Shown piece after piece: positions 26,533-35,753 of a stretch of 64,000 nt of DNA. Position 1 is the stretch's first letter. Each line of letters opens with the position of its first letter. The translations under genes and the position numbers were made by a program. Under the pieces are notes generated by a model. That model did no database searches. It saw only the letters and a program-made list of their open reading frames with translations, and was not told where the DNA came from. The DNA comes from Methylobacterium sp. Leaf465 (GTDB taxonomy: Bacteria; Pseudomonadota; Alphaproteobacteria; Rhizobiales; Beijerinckiaceae): assembly GCF_001424705.1 (NCBI RefSeq), contig NZ_LMRA01000004.1, positions 62,001 through 126,000 of the forward strand, read 5' to 3'.

Positions 26533-29205
26533 ATGGGTGGTATCCCGAGAGGCCAGACGACCCGAGGCACCCGAGGTGCGGCACTGATCGCTGCTTGGCT
26601 GGGTGTCCTCGTCCTGGCTCCTGCGGGCGCAGTCGGGCAGGGCACGCCCACGGCGGCGCCCGCCGCGGCTCCGACGAAGGCTGCCCCGGCCCCTGCGCCA
26701 GCAGCCCCCGCAGATGGCAAGCCGGCCGCCAAAGCGGTAGCCCCGAAGCCGGCCGTTTCGGAGCAGATCCAAAACGTCCGCGACCAGCTCGACAGCGCCA
26801 AGGCGGATCTGGAGCAGCGCGAAAAAATTCTCACCGGACCGAATATCGGGAGCGGCGACCTGACCCGCGCCCGCGAAGGCATCGAGGTGATCGCGGACAA
26901 GATCCGTCACGTCATCGACATCACCACCCCGCGCCTCGATGCGGCCCGCGAGCGGCTGACACAGCTCGGTCCGAAGCCGAAGGACGGTGAGGAGGGCGAG
27001 GACGTGGCGCGCGAGCGGACGGAGCGCGAGCACGCCGTTGCGGAGATCGACGAGACCCAGCGACTTGCCCGCTCCCTCCTGGTCCAGAGTGACCAGATCG
27101 TCGATCAGGTCTCGAACCGCCGTCGCGCGGCCTTCACTCGCGGCCTGTTCGAGCGATCGACCGCCCTCGTGAATCCCGACCTGTGGATGAGGATCGCGGC
27201 CGACATCCCACGCGACGGACGCGCCTTGCAAGGCGCTGTGGAGGATACGGCGGCCCTGTTCGCCCGCAACGGCACCATTGGAAACCTGCTGCTCCTCGGG
27301 ATCGCCTTCGGTATCTCGATCGCCCTGTATTTCGGGCGTCGCAACATCGCCCCACGCCTCGGCCGGCGCGATGCCAAGGCCGTCGACCCCTCGCAGCGCC
27401 GGAAGCTCCTCGCGGCCTGGCGCGTGTTCCTCCTCGGCACCATCCCGGCGTTCATCGGCAGCTACGCGGTCTATTACGCCCTCGATGCCACCGATCTCCT
27501 ACCCCTGCGCCTGTTGCCGGTGGCGGGCGCCATCCTCGGAGGCCTGGCCTTCATCGCCTTCGTGGAGGCCCTGGCCGACGCGCTGCTCTCACCCGACAAG
27601 CCGTCCTGGCGCGTCGCGACCATGAGCGACGCCGCCGCTGCGCGGGTAACCCGTCTGGCCGTCGGCATCGCCATCGTCATCACAGTGGTCAAGTCGATCG
27701 AGGCCCTGAACTCGGGGATCTCGGCGGCGCTGCCCATCTCCATCGCCACGCGCGGCATCGGCGCGCTCGCCACAGCGCTGATCCTCGCCATCGGACTGCA
27801 TCGCTTCGCCGATTCGGCCGAGCAGGAGGAGGCGTGTTTCGGCCCCTACGTGGCGCCGGAGGCGACCACCGGGATCGGCGGCCCGGCGCGGCTTCTCGGC
27901 TGGGCGGCGGTGGTGGTCATCGCCATCGCCCCCCTCGTCGGCTACGTGGCCTTCGCGGCCTTCGTCATCGACCAACTCGTCTGGACGGCGGGGCTCTTCG
28001 TCCTGCTGTTCCTGCTGATCTCCAGCGCCGACACCTTCATTGGGGGGACGCTCTGCGACGACACCAAGATCGCCACCGCGCTCCAGGCCAATACCGGCTT
28101 GCGCAAGCGCTCGATCAATCAGATCGCCGTGCTGGCGACCGGCCTCGCGCGAGTGGTACTGGTCCTCGTGGCCGCGCTGCTTGCCCTGGCGCCCTGGGGC
28201 CTCGACTCGACCGACGTGTTCAGCTCGGTTCGCAGCGCTTTCTTCGGCTTCAAGGTCGGCGACGTCACGATCTCGCTCTCCACGATCGCGCTCGCCATCG
28301 GTCTCCTGCTCCTCGGCATGGCGGTGACGCGGGCGATCCAGCGCTGGCTCGAACAGACCTACCTGCCGGCCACCGACCTCGACGCAGGCCTGCGCAATTC
28401 GATCTCGACGATCGCGGGCTATATCGGCTTCTTACTAACCCTGGCGCTGGCCTTCTCCTACCTGGGCCTGAGCCTGGAGAAACTCACCATCGTGGCCGGT
28501 GCCCTCTCGGTCGGTATCGGCTTCGGTCTCCAATCCATCGTCAACAATTTCGTCTCAGGCCTGCTTCTTCTCTGGGAGCGCCCGATCCGCGTCGGCGATC
28601 AGGTCCTGATCGGAGACAGCGAAGGCATCGTGAAACGAATCTCGGTGCGTTCCACCGAGATTCAGACCTTCGACCGCTCGGCTGTGATCGTGCCGAACTC
28701 GAACCTGATCTCCGGTATTGTGAAGAACCGGGTCCGTGGCGATCGGACCGGCCGCGTCAGCATCACGGTCAGCGTTCTGCGCAACCAGGACCCCGTTCAC
28801 GCGGCCGAACTCCTGATGGGCTGCGCTCAAGCCCAACCGGACGTGCTCAAGGAACCGCCGCCCCGCGTCGTCTTCCGCAAGATCGGCGATCCCTTCCTGG
28901 AATTCGAGCTGATCGTCATGATCGTCGACGTCAGTCTTGGCCTGAAAGTGCAGAACGATTTGAACCTTACGGTCTTTCAGACCTTGTCGCAGGCTGGAAT
29001 GATCCCTGCCCTCGGGCCGGGGTCCAGCGTGGTCACGGTGCAAGGCTTGGATTCTTTCCAGAGCGCCGTAGGGCAGATCGCCAGCGCGTTCGCCCAACCG
29101 CAACGCTCCGGAGACCAAACCGCGCCGCAGCGCGTTGAGGACCGGCTCGACGAGGCCGAGCCGATGCGCTCCGCGGAGGCGGGGAGGCGGCGCGCGGGGA
29201 GCTGA
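26533..29205 (+). CDS. Large mechanosensitive channel, DUF3772/MscS type
   Basis: 890 residues. A signal peptide (to about residue 35) and an Ala/Pro-rich linker precede a coiled-coil periplasmic region (QIQNVRDQLDSAKADLEQ to about 200) that contains the DUF3772 segment. Then come roughly ten membrane helices (about 255-680). The MscS pore helix and beta-domain follow at about 655-760: VGIGFGLQSIVNNFVSGLLL, then ERPIRVGDQV, STEIQTFDRSAVIVPNS and NLISG. The protein would open on membrane tension to protect against osmotic downshock. AAAGGA precedes ATG 26533. A 25-base gap leads to the CAP lipoprotein gene. Confidence 0.9.
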   Translation: MGGIPRGQTTRGTRGAALIAAWLGVLVLAPAGAVGQGTPTAAPAAAPTKAAPAPAPAAPADGKPAAKAVAPKPAVSEQIQNVRDQLDSAKADLEQREKILTGPNIGSGDLTRAREGIEVIADKIRHVIDITTPRLDAARERLTQLGPKPKDGEEGEDVARERTEREHAVAEIDETQRLARSLLVQSDQIVDQVSNRRRAAFTRGLFERSTALVNPDLWMRIAADIPRDGRALQGAVEDTAALFARNGTIGNLLLLGIAFGISIALYFGRRNIAPRLGRRDAKAVDPSQRRKLLAAWRVFLLGTIPAFIGSYAVYYALDATDLLPLRLLPVAGAILGGLAFIAFVEALADALLSPDKPSWRVATMSDAAAARVTRLAVGIAIVITVVKSIEALNSGISAALPISIATRGIGALATALILAIGLHRFADSAEQEEACFGPYVAPEATTGIGGPARLLGWAAVVVIAIAPLVGYVAFAAFVIDQLVWTAGLFVLLFLLISSADTFIGGTLCDDTKIATALQANTGLRKRSINQIAVLATGLARVVLVLVAALLALAPWGLDSTDVFSSVRSAFFGFKVGDVTISLSTIALAIGLLLLGMAVTRAIQRWLEQTYLPATDLDAGLRNSISTIAGYIGFLLTLALAFSYLGLSLEKLTIVAGALSVGIGFGLQSIVNNFVSGLLLLWERPIRVGDQVLIGDSEGIVKRISVRSTEIQTFDRSAVIVPNSNLISGIVKNRVRGDRTGRVSITVSVLRNQDPVHAAELLMGCAQAQPDVLKEPPPRVVFRKIGDPFLEFELIVMIVDVSLGLKVQNDLNLTVFQTLSQAGMIPALGPGSSVVTVQGLDSFQSAVGQIASAFAQPQRSGDQTAPQRVEDRLDEAEPMRSAEAGRRRAGS

Positions 29206-29229
29206 CACGGTGCGTAGGGAGAACGAGGC

Positions 29230-29736
29230 GTGGGGCGGAGGACGGTACTAATTTTCGGAGCCGGCATGATGGCCGGCGGTCTGGCTCTGCTCACCGGCTG
29301 CGCTACCCCGGAGCCTGTAAATTCTACGCTTCCCAGCCTCTACTGGCCGATGACGACGCAGTCGGCGCAGGTCGATACGGCGACTGCACGTGACATGATC
29401 TCGGCCTACCGCGCGCGAAACGGCGCAGGGCCCCTGCGCCTTGATCTTGAATTGCAGAAGCTGGCGGAGGCGGAGGCGGCATCCATGGCCGCCGCCGATC
29501 GACCGAGCCGGGCTCAGACCGTCAAGAATGCCGTCGAGCGGCTCGGCTTCGAGTCAGCAGAGGCCAACCTGTCGGCCGGGTATCACACCTTGGCCGAGGC
29601 GTTCTCCGGGTGGCGCGATAGTCCGGCACACAATGCAGCGATGCTTGCGCCCGGTGTGCAGCGTATGGGCATCGCCACCGCCTACGCACCAGGATCGAAG
29701 TACAAGGTCTATTGGGCCCTCCTATTGGCACAGTAG
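29230..29736 (+). CDS. CAP domain (SCP/PR1-like) lipoprotein
   Basis: 168 residues. A lipoprotein signal with LALLTGC (Cys about residue 24) anchors it in the envelope. The CAP fold spans about residues 50-168: TARDMISAYRARNGAGPL, LQKLAEAEAASMAA and AFSGWRDSPAHNAAMLAPGV with the conserved His, then MGIATAYAP. Bacterial CAP proteins have no settled function. GTG start with GGGAG upstream. Closely follows the mechanosensitive channel gene, probably in one transcript. Confidence 0.85.
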   Translation: MGRRTVLIFGAGMMAGGLALLTGCATPEPVNSTLPSLYWPMTTQSAQVDTATARDMISAYRARNGAGPLRLDLELQKLAEAEAASMAAADRPSRAQTVKNAVERLGFESAEANLSAGYHTLAEAFSGWRDSPAHNAAMLAPGVQRMGIATAYAPGSKYKVYWALLLAQ

Positions 29737-29935
29737 GCTTTATCCAGGGATAGCCTGTCCCGGCCGGAAGCTGGCACAGCCACCGGACGTCAGACTGCGA
29801 GCGCGTTTTCCGGGGGGTGGGGGGAGGGAGGCCTCCCCGGATGGCTGGGCGAGAAAAACTTTTCCGTTGCCGATGACGCCTCTCGATCGAGCCAGCCGTC
29901 AGGCCGGACGGTGCACGAGGCGCAGGCTCGGCGGC

Positions 29936-30769
29936 TCAGGGAAAGTTCTTCATGCGAGGCGTCGGTGACGTTTCGCTGAGGAGCGTCACCGTCACCCGGC
30001 GATTGGCCGGGAGGTAGGGATTGTCCGGAAACAGCGGCTCCGTATCGGCTTTCCCGGTCACGGATGCGAAACGGTCATCGGGTACGCCGCTGCCGGCCAG
30101 GATCTCGCGCACGCTGATCGCGCGATTGGCCGAAAGCTCCCAAGGCGGAGCGAGAAGTCGCGTTCCGGGTCTCTCCGTCGCAGTGTAGCCCGTGATGGCG
30201 ATGCGATTAGGCATCTTGCGCAAGGTCCCGGCGATCCGCTCCAAGAGGCGTCGGGTACGGGCATTGGGCCGACTCGATCCATCGGGAAACATCGAGGCGC
30301 CATCCTGGTCGACGATCGACACGTCGATCCCGCGTTGCGAGGGGGCGACGATGATGTTCTTCGATAGCTCGGCGACCTCGGGCATGTCCTGCAACGCCTG
30401 ACGCAGGCTCGCTGCCGCGAGACCGGCGCCGTCCGGGTAGCCCTTGTCCGGCATACCCTCGTCAACGTTGCCGTCGACCGCGGGCGGGGTGGTGTGATCG
30501 GAGGCAAGGTCAGGGGGAATGTCGCGCTTGTACTTGACCTTGTCGGCGTGGGCGAGGCCGTCCTTCTCGATGATGCCAGCAAAGCGCGACTCCTTGTTGA
30601 CGCCGAACGCGTCGCGCATGGAGCCGGCCACCGCCTGCATCTTCTTCTGGTCCTGGGTCGAATAGGCGGCGATCATCACGAAGAAGCTCATGAGAAGCGC
30701 CATCAGGTCGGCGAAGGTCACGAACCAGCCGTGGCCGCCATGCGCGCCGCCGCGCTTCTTTTTAGCCAT
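29936..30769 (-). CDS. motB: Flagellar motor stator protein MotB
   Basis: 277 residues. The single membrane helix holds the proton-binding Asp21 in FVTFADLMALLMSFFVMIAA. A plug and linker follow (about 45-110), then the OmpA-like peptidoglycan-binding domain (about 140-270) with MFPDGSSRPN, ELSANRAISVREIL and PANRRVTVTLL. The usual GHTD segment is GYTA (194-197), so the Asp that contacts diaminopimelate in OmpA-like domains is Ala. It anchors the MotA ring to the cell wall. Gene order is motA then motB with 33 bases between. Confidence 0.92.
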   Translation of the reverse strand: MAKKKRGGAHGGHGWFVTFADLMALLMSFFVMIAAYSTQDQKKMQAVAGSMRDAFGVNKESRFAGIIEKDGLAHADKVKYKRDIPPDLASDHTTPPAVDGNVDEGMPDKGYPDGAGLAAASLRQALQDMPEVAELSKNIIVAPSQRGIDVSIVDQDGASMFPDGSSRPNARTRRLLERIAGTLRKMPNRIAITGYTATERPGTRLLAPPWELSANRAISVREILAGSGVPDDRFASVTGKADTEPLFPDNPYLPANRRVTVTLLSETSPTPRMKNFP

Positions 30770-30802
30770 CGGCGCCGTCGCGCGTGATGCGGGTGCGCGC
30801 CA

Positions 30803-31576
30803 TCACGCCGGCTCGGCCACGAGTTCGTCGCGGTGGTTGTGCGGGAGGTAGGCGATGAGCATCTCGCGCACCAGGGAGGAGCTCTTGGCGTCGCGGATGA
30901 GCAGGATGCCGTCGATGATAAGCGAGCGCGACACATCTTCCTCCTCCAGCTTCACGTGGAGTTTGTCGGCGAGCGGCAGGGTGATCATGTTGGCGATCAG
31001 GGCGCCGTAGAGGGTGGCGAGGAGGGCAGTCGCCATAGCCGGGCCCAGCTTCGAGGGGTCCGACATGTTGGCGAACATCGTCACCATGCCGAGGATGGTT
31101 CCGATCATGCCCCAGGCCGGGGCGCAGTCGCCGAAGGCGCGGTAGATCTTCGAGCCTTCGTCGAGGTGCATGAGGAAGTTGTCGCGGTCGCGCTCCATGG
31201 TGTCCCGGATGAACTCGCGGTCATAACCATCAGCGATGTAGCGTGCCCCTTGGGCCAGGAAGGGATCGGAGATCTCCATGTTTTCCAAGGCCATCGGGCC
31301 GGACTTCCGCACCACGTCGGCTATCTTGGTGATCTCCTCGATGAGGTCGCGTGGCTTGATGGCGCGCATCGAGAAGGCGTAGCGCAGGCCCATCGGGAGC
31401 CCGTGCATCATCGTCGAGAAGGGGAAGCGCATCATCGTCGCGGCGGTGGCGCCGCCAAAGATGACGATGACGGCGTGCTTGTCGAAATAGGCGGCAAAGT
31501 TGCCGCCGTCGATCATGATCAGGACGAAGACGACGGCGAAGCCGCCGACGAGGCCGATACCGGTTGCGAGATCCAT
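30803..31576 (-). CDS. motA: Flagellar motor stator protein MotA
   Basis: 257 residues from ATG 31576. Four membrane helices: LATGIGLVGGFAVVFVLIMI (about 3-22), a second at about 32-50, then the pair around PAWGMIGTILGMVTMFA and MATALLATLYGALIANMI. The conserved Pro of the channel region lies in APAWGMIGTI. The cytoplasmic loop contains the charged stretch EFIRDTMERDRDNF that touches FliG. Together with MotB it forms the proton-driven stator. The frame extends upstream to 31624, but that segment looks non-coding. No other flagellar genes are in the window. Confidence 0.93.
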   Translation of the reverse strand: MDLATGIGLVGGFAVVFVLIMIDGGNFAAYFDKHAVIVIFGGATAATMMRFPFSTMMHGLPMGLRYAFSMRAIKPRDLIEEITKIADVVRKSGPMALENMEISDPFLAQGARYIADGYDREFIRDTMERDRDNFLMHLDEGSKIYRAFGDCAPAWGMIGTILGMVTMFANMSDPSKLGPAMATALLATLYGALIANMITLPLADKLHVKLEEEDVSRSLIIDGILLIRDAKSSSLVREMLIAYLPHNHRDELVAEPA

Positions 31577-31824
31577 GATCACTCGAGCCTGAGCGGCTGC
31601 CCGCATGCCGCGTTGGCGCCGCACGACGAGGCGCCGTCCCCACCGTTACGGATTCAGGTTGAACGAACCGTAAAAAACACCGCCGGACTCTGGCCAAACC
31701 CGAGGGGTTCGCGTCATGCACCGTTCAGGGAGCGCTCCGCATAAGGCACGCAACGCCAAGGATTTGGCGGCCTCCGCCGGGACGCGTTCGCGCAACCCGG
31801 TCAGGGATCGGAGCACACGGTATC

Positions 31825-33600
31825 ATGTCGTTGGTTCGTCTTTACGTACGGGTCATGGGTCTTCTGGGCTCCGACCGCCGTCTGGCGGCGGTCCTGGCCT
31901 GCGCCAATGTGGCCCTGGCGGTGGCGGCGTTCGCCGAGCCGCTTCTCATGGGCCGCATCATCGACCAGCTCACCCACCTCAAGAGCAGCACCAATGCCTT
32001 CACGACGCTGGCGCCCCTGATTGGTGCCTGGGTGGCCTTCGGCCTGTTCACCATCGCGGCCGGCGTGACGATCGCCCTGCACGCGGACCGGCTGGCCCAC
32101 CGCAACCGTTTGACCGCCATGGCCAACTACTTCGAGCACGTGCTCGAGCTGCCGCTCGCCTTCCACTCCTCGAACCATTCCGGTCGCGTCCTGAAGGCGA
32201 TGCTGGAGGGCTCAAACGGCATGTTCTGGCTCTGGCTCGGCTTTTTCCGCGATCACTTCGTGGCCTTCGTCTCCCTGATCGTCCTCCTGCCGATGACCCT
32301 GTTCGTGAACTGGCAGCTCGGCTCGATCCTGGTTGTGCTCGTGCTGGCCTTCACGACCCTGACCACGATGGTCATGCGTCGTACCGAGACCCTGCAGGGC
32401 CGGGTCGAGGCCTACCAGTCGGGCCTGGCCGAGCACGCTTCTGACGCGCTGGGTAACGTCGCCGTCATCCAATCCTTTACCCGTGCCAAGGCCGAGAAGG
32501 ACGCGATGCACGACATCATCCGCAACCTGCTCGCCGCGCAGATCCCGGTTCTGTCCTGGTGGGCGCTCGCCAACGTTGCCACCCGCGCCTCCGCGACCCT
32601 GACCATGACGGCGATCTTCATCACCGGCATCGCCCTGCACCAGCACGGTCAGGCGAGCGTCGGCGAGGTCGTGGCCTTCATGAGCCTCGCGACCATGCTG
32701 GTCTCGCGCCTCGACCAGGTTGCGACCTGCATCAACGGCCTGTTCCAGCAGATGCCCAAGATCGACGAGTTTTTCGAAATCCTTGACACCACACCAGCGG
32801 TCCACGACCGTCCGGGTGCCCAGCACGTCACGCGCTTCGACGGTGAGGTCGCTTTTGAAGGCGTCGGCTTCTCGTACAACGCTCGCCGCAAGGCATTGGA
32901 AGATGTTTCCTTCATAGCCCGGGCCGGCGAGACGATCGCCCTGGTCGGCACCACCGGTTCGGGCAAGTCGACCACGCTCGGCCTTCTGCACCGCGCCTTC
33001 GACCCGGACCACGGCGCCATCCGCATCGACGGCAGCGATATCCGCGACATCGGACTGTCCAGCCTGCGCCACAACATCGGTGTTGTGTTCCAAGAGCCGA
33101 TGCTGTTCGCCCGCTCGATCCGCGAGAACCTGCAGGTCGGCCGCCCGGACGCCACCGATGCCGAGATGCTCGACGCCCTGGAGCGGGCGCAGGCCACCGA
33201 GTTCATGGCCCGCCAAGCCGACGGCCTCGATACGGTGATCGGCGAGCGCGGACGCTCGCTCTCCGGCGGCGAGCGCCAGCGCCTCTCCATCGCCCGCGCG
33301 CTCCTCAAGAACCCGCCGGTGCTGATCCTCGACGAAGCCACCTCGGCCCTCGATGCCACCACTGAGCGCAAGCTGCAGGGTGCCCTGGAGGCCGTGATGG
33401 AAGGCCGCACCACCTTCGTCATCGCCCACCGCCTGGCGACGATCCGTAACGCCGACCGCATCCTCGTCTTTCATGAGGGCCGGATCGTCGAATCGGGCAG
33501 CTTCGACGAGCTCGTCGCTCAGAACGGACGCTTCGCCGATCTCGCGCGAGCCCAGTTCATGGCGGGGTCCGAGCCGCAAGGCATGCCGCTCGCGGCGTGA
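31825..33600 (+). CDS. ndvA: Beta-(1,2)-glucan-type ABC exporter, fused permease and ATPase
   Basis: 591 residues. N-terminal six-helix permease (about 15-310), then the ATPase with Walker A GTTGSGKSTTLG (about 375-386), Q-loop VVFQEPMLF, signature LSGGERQRLSIARALL (about 479-494) and Walker B VLILDEATSALD, then the switch HRLAT. The start MSLVRLYVRVMGLLGSDRR and the domain order match NdvA/ChvA, which export cyclic glucans important for osmotic adaptation and host contact in Rhizobiales. No glucan synthase gene is nearby, so the substrate is inferred from the family. A strong bidirectional terminator follows. Confidence 0.88.
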   Translation: MSLVRLYVRVMGLLGSDRRLAAVLACANVALAVAAFAEPLLMGRIIDQLTHLKSSTNAFTTLAPLIGAWVAFGLFTIAAGVTIALHADRLAHRNRLTAMANYFEHVLELPLAFHSSNHSGRVLKAMLEGSNGMFWLWLGFFRDHFVAFVSLIVLLPMTLFVNWQLGSILVVLVLAFTTLTTMVMRRTETLQGRVEAYQSGLAEHASDALGNVAVIQSFTRAKAEKDAMHDIIRNLLAAQIPVLSWWALANVATRASATLTMTAIFITGIALHQHGQASVGEVVAFMSLATMLVSRLDQVATCINGLFQQMPKIDEFFEILDTTPAVHDRPGAQHVTRFDGEVAFEGVGFSYNARRKALEDVSFIARAGETIALVGTTGSGKSTTLGLLHRAFDPDHGAIRIDGSDIRDIGLSSLRHNIGVVFQEPMLFARSIRENLQVGRPDATDAEMLDALERAQATEFMARQADGLDTVIGERGRSLSGGERQRLSIARALLKNPPVLILDEATSALDATTERKLQGALEAVMEGRTTFVIAHRLATIRNADRILVFHEGRIVESGSFDELVAQNGRFADLARAQFMAGSEPQGMPLAA

Positions 33601-33617
33601 TCCGCGCAGCGCAAATC

Positions 33618-33665
33618 GACAACCAAAAGCCCTCGCTGGTTCTTGGACGAGGGCTTTTGGTTGTC
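33618..33665. terminator. Strong bidirectional terminator
   Basis: Eighteen-base perfect arms (33618-33635 and 33648-33665) around a 12-base loop; the stem contains CCAAAAG / CTTTTGG so each strand ends in a T-rich arm. It is the longest perfect hairpin I found in the window and stands between the exporter gene and the convergent transglutaminase gene. Confidence 0.85.
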
Positions 33666-33770
33666 TTGCCAAGGACTTAGACGGCACCCTGAAAGTTATG
33701 GCTTTACGCTGCGCTTGCGTCTGAACGGTATCCGCGTCCCGCTCGATGCGGCGTCTTCAGGTGCAGGCGA

Positions 33771-34595
33771 TCAATCCGCCGCGGCGGACGTCGCGCCGTC
33801 CTCCGCCCAAACCCGGAACTTCGTCAGGCGGTTCGGTCCGAAGGTATGGGTCAGGGGCACGTCCGCCGCATCGCGCCCACGGGCCACCAGGATCCGGCCT
33901 CGGCGCGGAGCATTGTTGCGTGGATCGAAGACGTGCCAGGCGCCGCCCAGATAGACTTCGCTCCAGGCGGCGAAATCCCCCGGAGCGTGCGGCTCGGGCT
34001 CGCCGATGAAGCTGAGATAGCCGGTGCAGTAGCGGGTTGGGATATTCAGGGCCCGGCAGAAGGCGACGAACAGGTGAGCATAGTCGCGACACACGCCGCG
34101 CCGACTTGCGAAGGCACCGGCAGCGGTGCGGTCGACGTGGGCATACCCATAGCCGAAGGTGATGTGTCCGTGGACGTAGTCGCAGATCGCCTGCACCCGC
34201 GACCACCCAGGCTCGAGGTCCCCGAACAGCCGCCAAGCCTCGCTCGAGAGGAGATCGGATTCGCAGTAGCGGCTCGCTACGAGGAACGGCAGCGCCTCTT
34301 CCGGCAGATCCTCGACCGCGTGCTCCTCGGCTTCCGGCACCACCGGATCGAGGGCGCCGTCGTCCTCCGTCTCCGCATGCACGCTCAGGGTCAGGGCACC
34401 GGCGGGAGCCATGAAGCGCACGGTCCGATTGCCGAAGACATCGCGGAAGGTGCGCAGGGGCAGCGGTGGATCGAGGGTGAGCACGTCCGGCGGTACGGCA
34501 GCCAAGCCGTTCACCGGATAGGAGTTCAGGCGGGCGATGACGGGCGTCGGCTGCGGAAAATCATAGCCCATCTCGCAACCGAACCTGATCCGCAT
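33771..34595 (-). CDS. Transglutaminase-like domain protein, catalytic His replaced
   Basis: 274 residues. An N-terminal beta domain (about 1-100) precedes a transglutaminase core: the nucleophile Cys169 in SRRGVCRDYAHLFVAFCRAL, RYCTGYL, and Asp224 in AWHVFDPRNN. The expected His just before the conserved Trp is Ala210 in GDFAAWSEVYL, so the classical Cys-His-Asp triad is incomplete. Bacterial members are mostly putative peptidases or amidases. No signal peptide is seen. It is followed by a YihY gene further upstream on the same strand. Confidence 0.85.
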   Translation of the reverse strand: MRIRFGCEMGYDFPQPTPVIARLNSYPVNGLAAVPPDVLTLDPPLPLRTFRDVFGNRTVRFMAPAGALTLSVHAETEDDGALDPVVPEAEEHAVEDLPEEALPFLVASRYCESDLLSSEAWRLFGDLEPGWSRVQAICDYVHGHITFGYGYAHVDRTAAGAFASRRGVCRDYAHLFVAFCRALNIPTRYCTGYLSFIGEPEPHAPGDFAAWSEVYLGGAWHVFDPRNNAPRRGRILVARGRDAADVPLTHTFGPNRLTKFRVWAEDGATSAAAD

Positions 34596-34728
34596 CGAAG
34601 CTCCCCCGGGCCGGCCGCCGCGCCGCCGCTTACGCCATCACTGCCCGTGCCCGAACCGGGACACTAGGCCGCCAGGGTCACAGGCGGATGTCATCGCGCG
34701 CCCTGCGCGCAGATGAAGCAGTACAGAC

Positions 34729-35667
34729 TCAGAGCCCCCGAGCCCGGGCCTGCTTCTCCTGCATCCGCGCCTGAAGCCGCACGCGTCGCGCTGCAATGAC
34801 GGTGCCATTGATCTCGCCACCGAACAGGAACATCGCGGCCAGCCAATACAGGAAGACCAGGAACACCATCGCGGTGGCGAGGCCGCCATAAGTGGAGGCG
34901 TAGGCGTTGGAGAAGCGGTCGAGGTAGTAGCCGAAACCGAGGCCGGCCAGGAACCACAGCAGCAAGGTCACCGCGATTCCGGGGACCACCGCCAGGACGG
35001 AGCGGCGCCCTGTCGCAACAAACTTATGAGCGATCACGAGTACGGTGAGGAGCAGGAAGGCCGTGATTCCGATCCGTCCGATCGCGACGGTCAGGCTGAG
35101 GGGCTCGAGCCCCGGCGCCACGTTGATGACTTTGCGCCAGATCAGGGGGCCAAGCACCACCAAGAGAGCGAAGGCCAGCATGGCGAAGGCACCGCAGACA
35201 ACATAGCCGATGGATTCGAGACGCGTCAGCCACCAGGGCCGTACCTCGCGCAGGCCGTAGGCACGGTTCAACCCGACCCGCAGGCTCTCGACCCCAGAGG
35301 AGGAGAAGTAAAGCGCCAGCAAGGCACCCAGGGTCAGCACGCCTCCGCGCTGCTCGGTCAGCACCCGGTGCACCTCATTGACGATGGGCTTGGCCACTTC
35401 GCGCGGCCAGGCATCGAAGATGAGGACGCTGGCCTCGTCGGCGAGCGACTTCGTGCCGAACAGACCAGCCAGGGCGGCGAGCAGGATGAGAAACGGAAAC
35501 AGCGCGGTCAGGCTCGAGAGGGCGATGTGGCTGGCGATGGCCCAGCCGTCATGGGCGACGAAACGCTGGGCGGCGACGCCTGCGATCTCGAAAGGTTTGC
35601 GGAGACGTCTCACGGGGCGGGGGTTCGTCCTCGAACGGGGCAGGCGGGCGTGTCTTCTAAACGTCAC
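34729..35667 (-). CDS. YihY/BrkB family inner-membrane protein
   Basis: 312 residues with about six membrane helices. Family signs are the early DGWAIASHIALSSLTALFPF, then SSSGVESLRVGLNRAYGLRE and YGGLATAMVFLVFLYWLAAM near the C-terminus. Once called ribonuclease BN by mistake, the family has no confirmed activity; transport or envelope roles are proposed. The C-terminal tail is basic (RRVRLQARMQEKQARARG). It reads in the same direction as the transglutaminase gene with 133 bases between. Confidence 0.88.
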   Translation of the reverse strand: MTFRRHARLPRSRTNPRPVRRLRKPFEIAGVAAQRFVAHDGWAIASHIALSSLTALFPFLILLAALAGLFGTKSLADEASVLIFDAWPREVAKPIVNEVHRVLTEQRGGVLTLGALLALYFSSSGVESLRVGLNRAYGLREVRPWWLTRLESIGYVVCGAFAMLAFALLVVLGPLIWRKVINVAPGLEPLSLTVAIGRIGITAFLLLTVLVIAHKFVATGRRSVLAVVPGIAVTLLLWFLAGLGFGYYLDRFSNAYASTYGGLATAMVFLVFLYWLAAMFLFGGEINGTVIAARRVRLQARMQEKQARARGL

Positions 35668-35753
35668 GCGACCGGTTCGCGCAACGTGCTGTGCGCGAGG
35701 CGGCGCCCTACCCGCTTGAATTTATCGCGACCCTGTGATGCGTGGCCGCCATC

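Noticed and set aside
31640..31700. CtrA-like box before motA
   Set aside because: The best candidate, TTGA-N7-GTAA, has two or more mismatches in the core tetrads.
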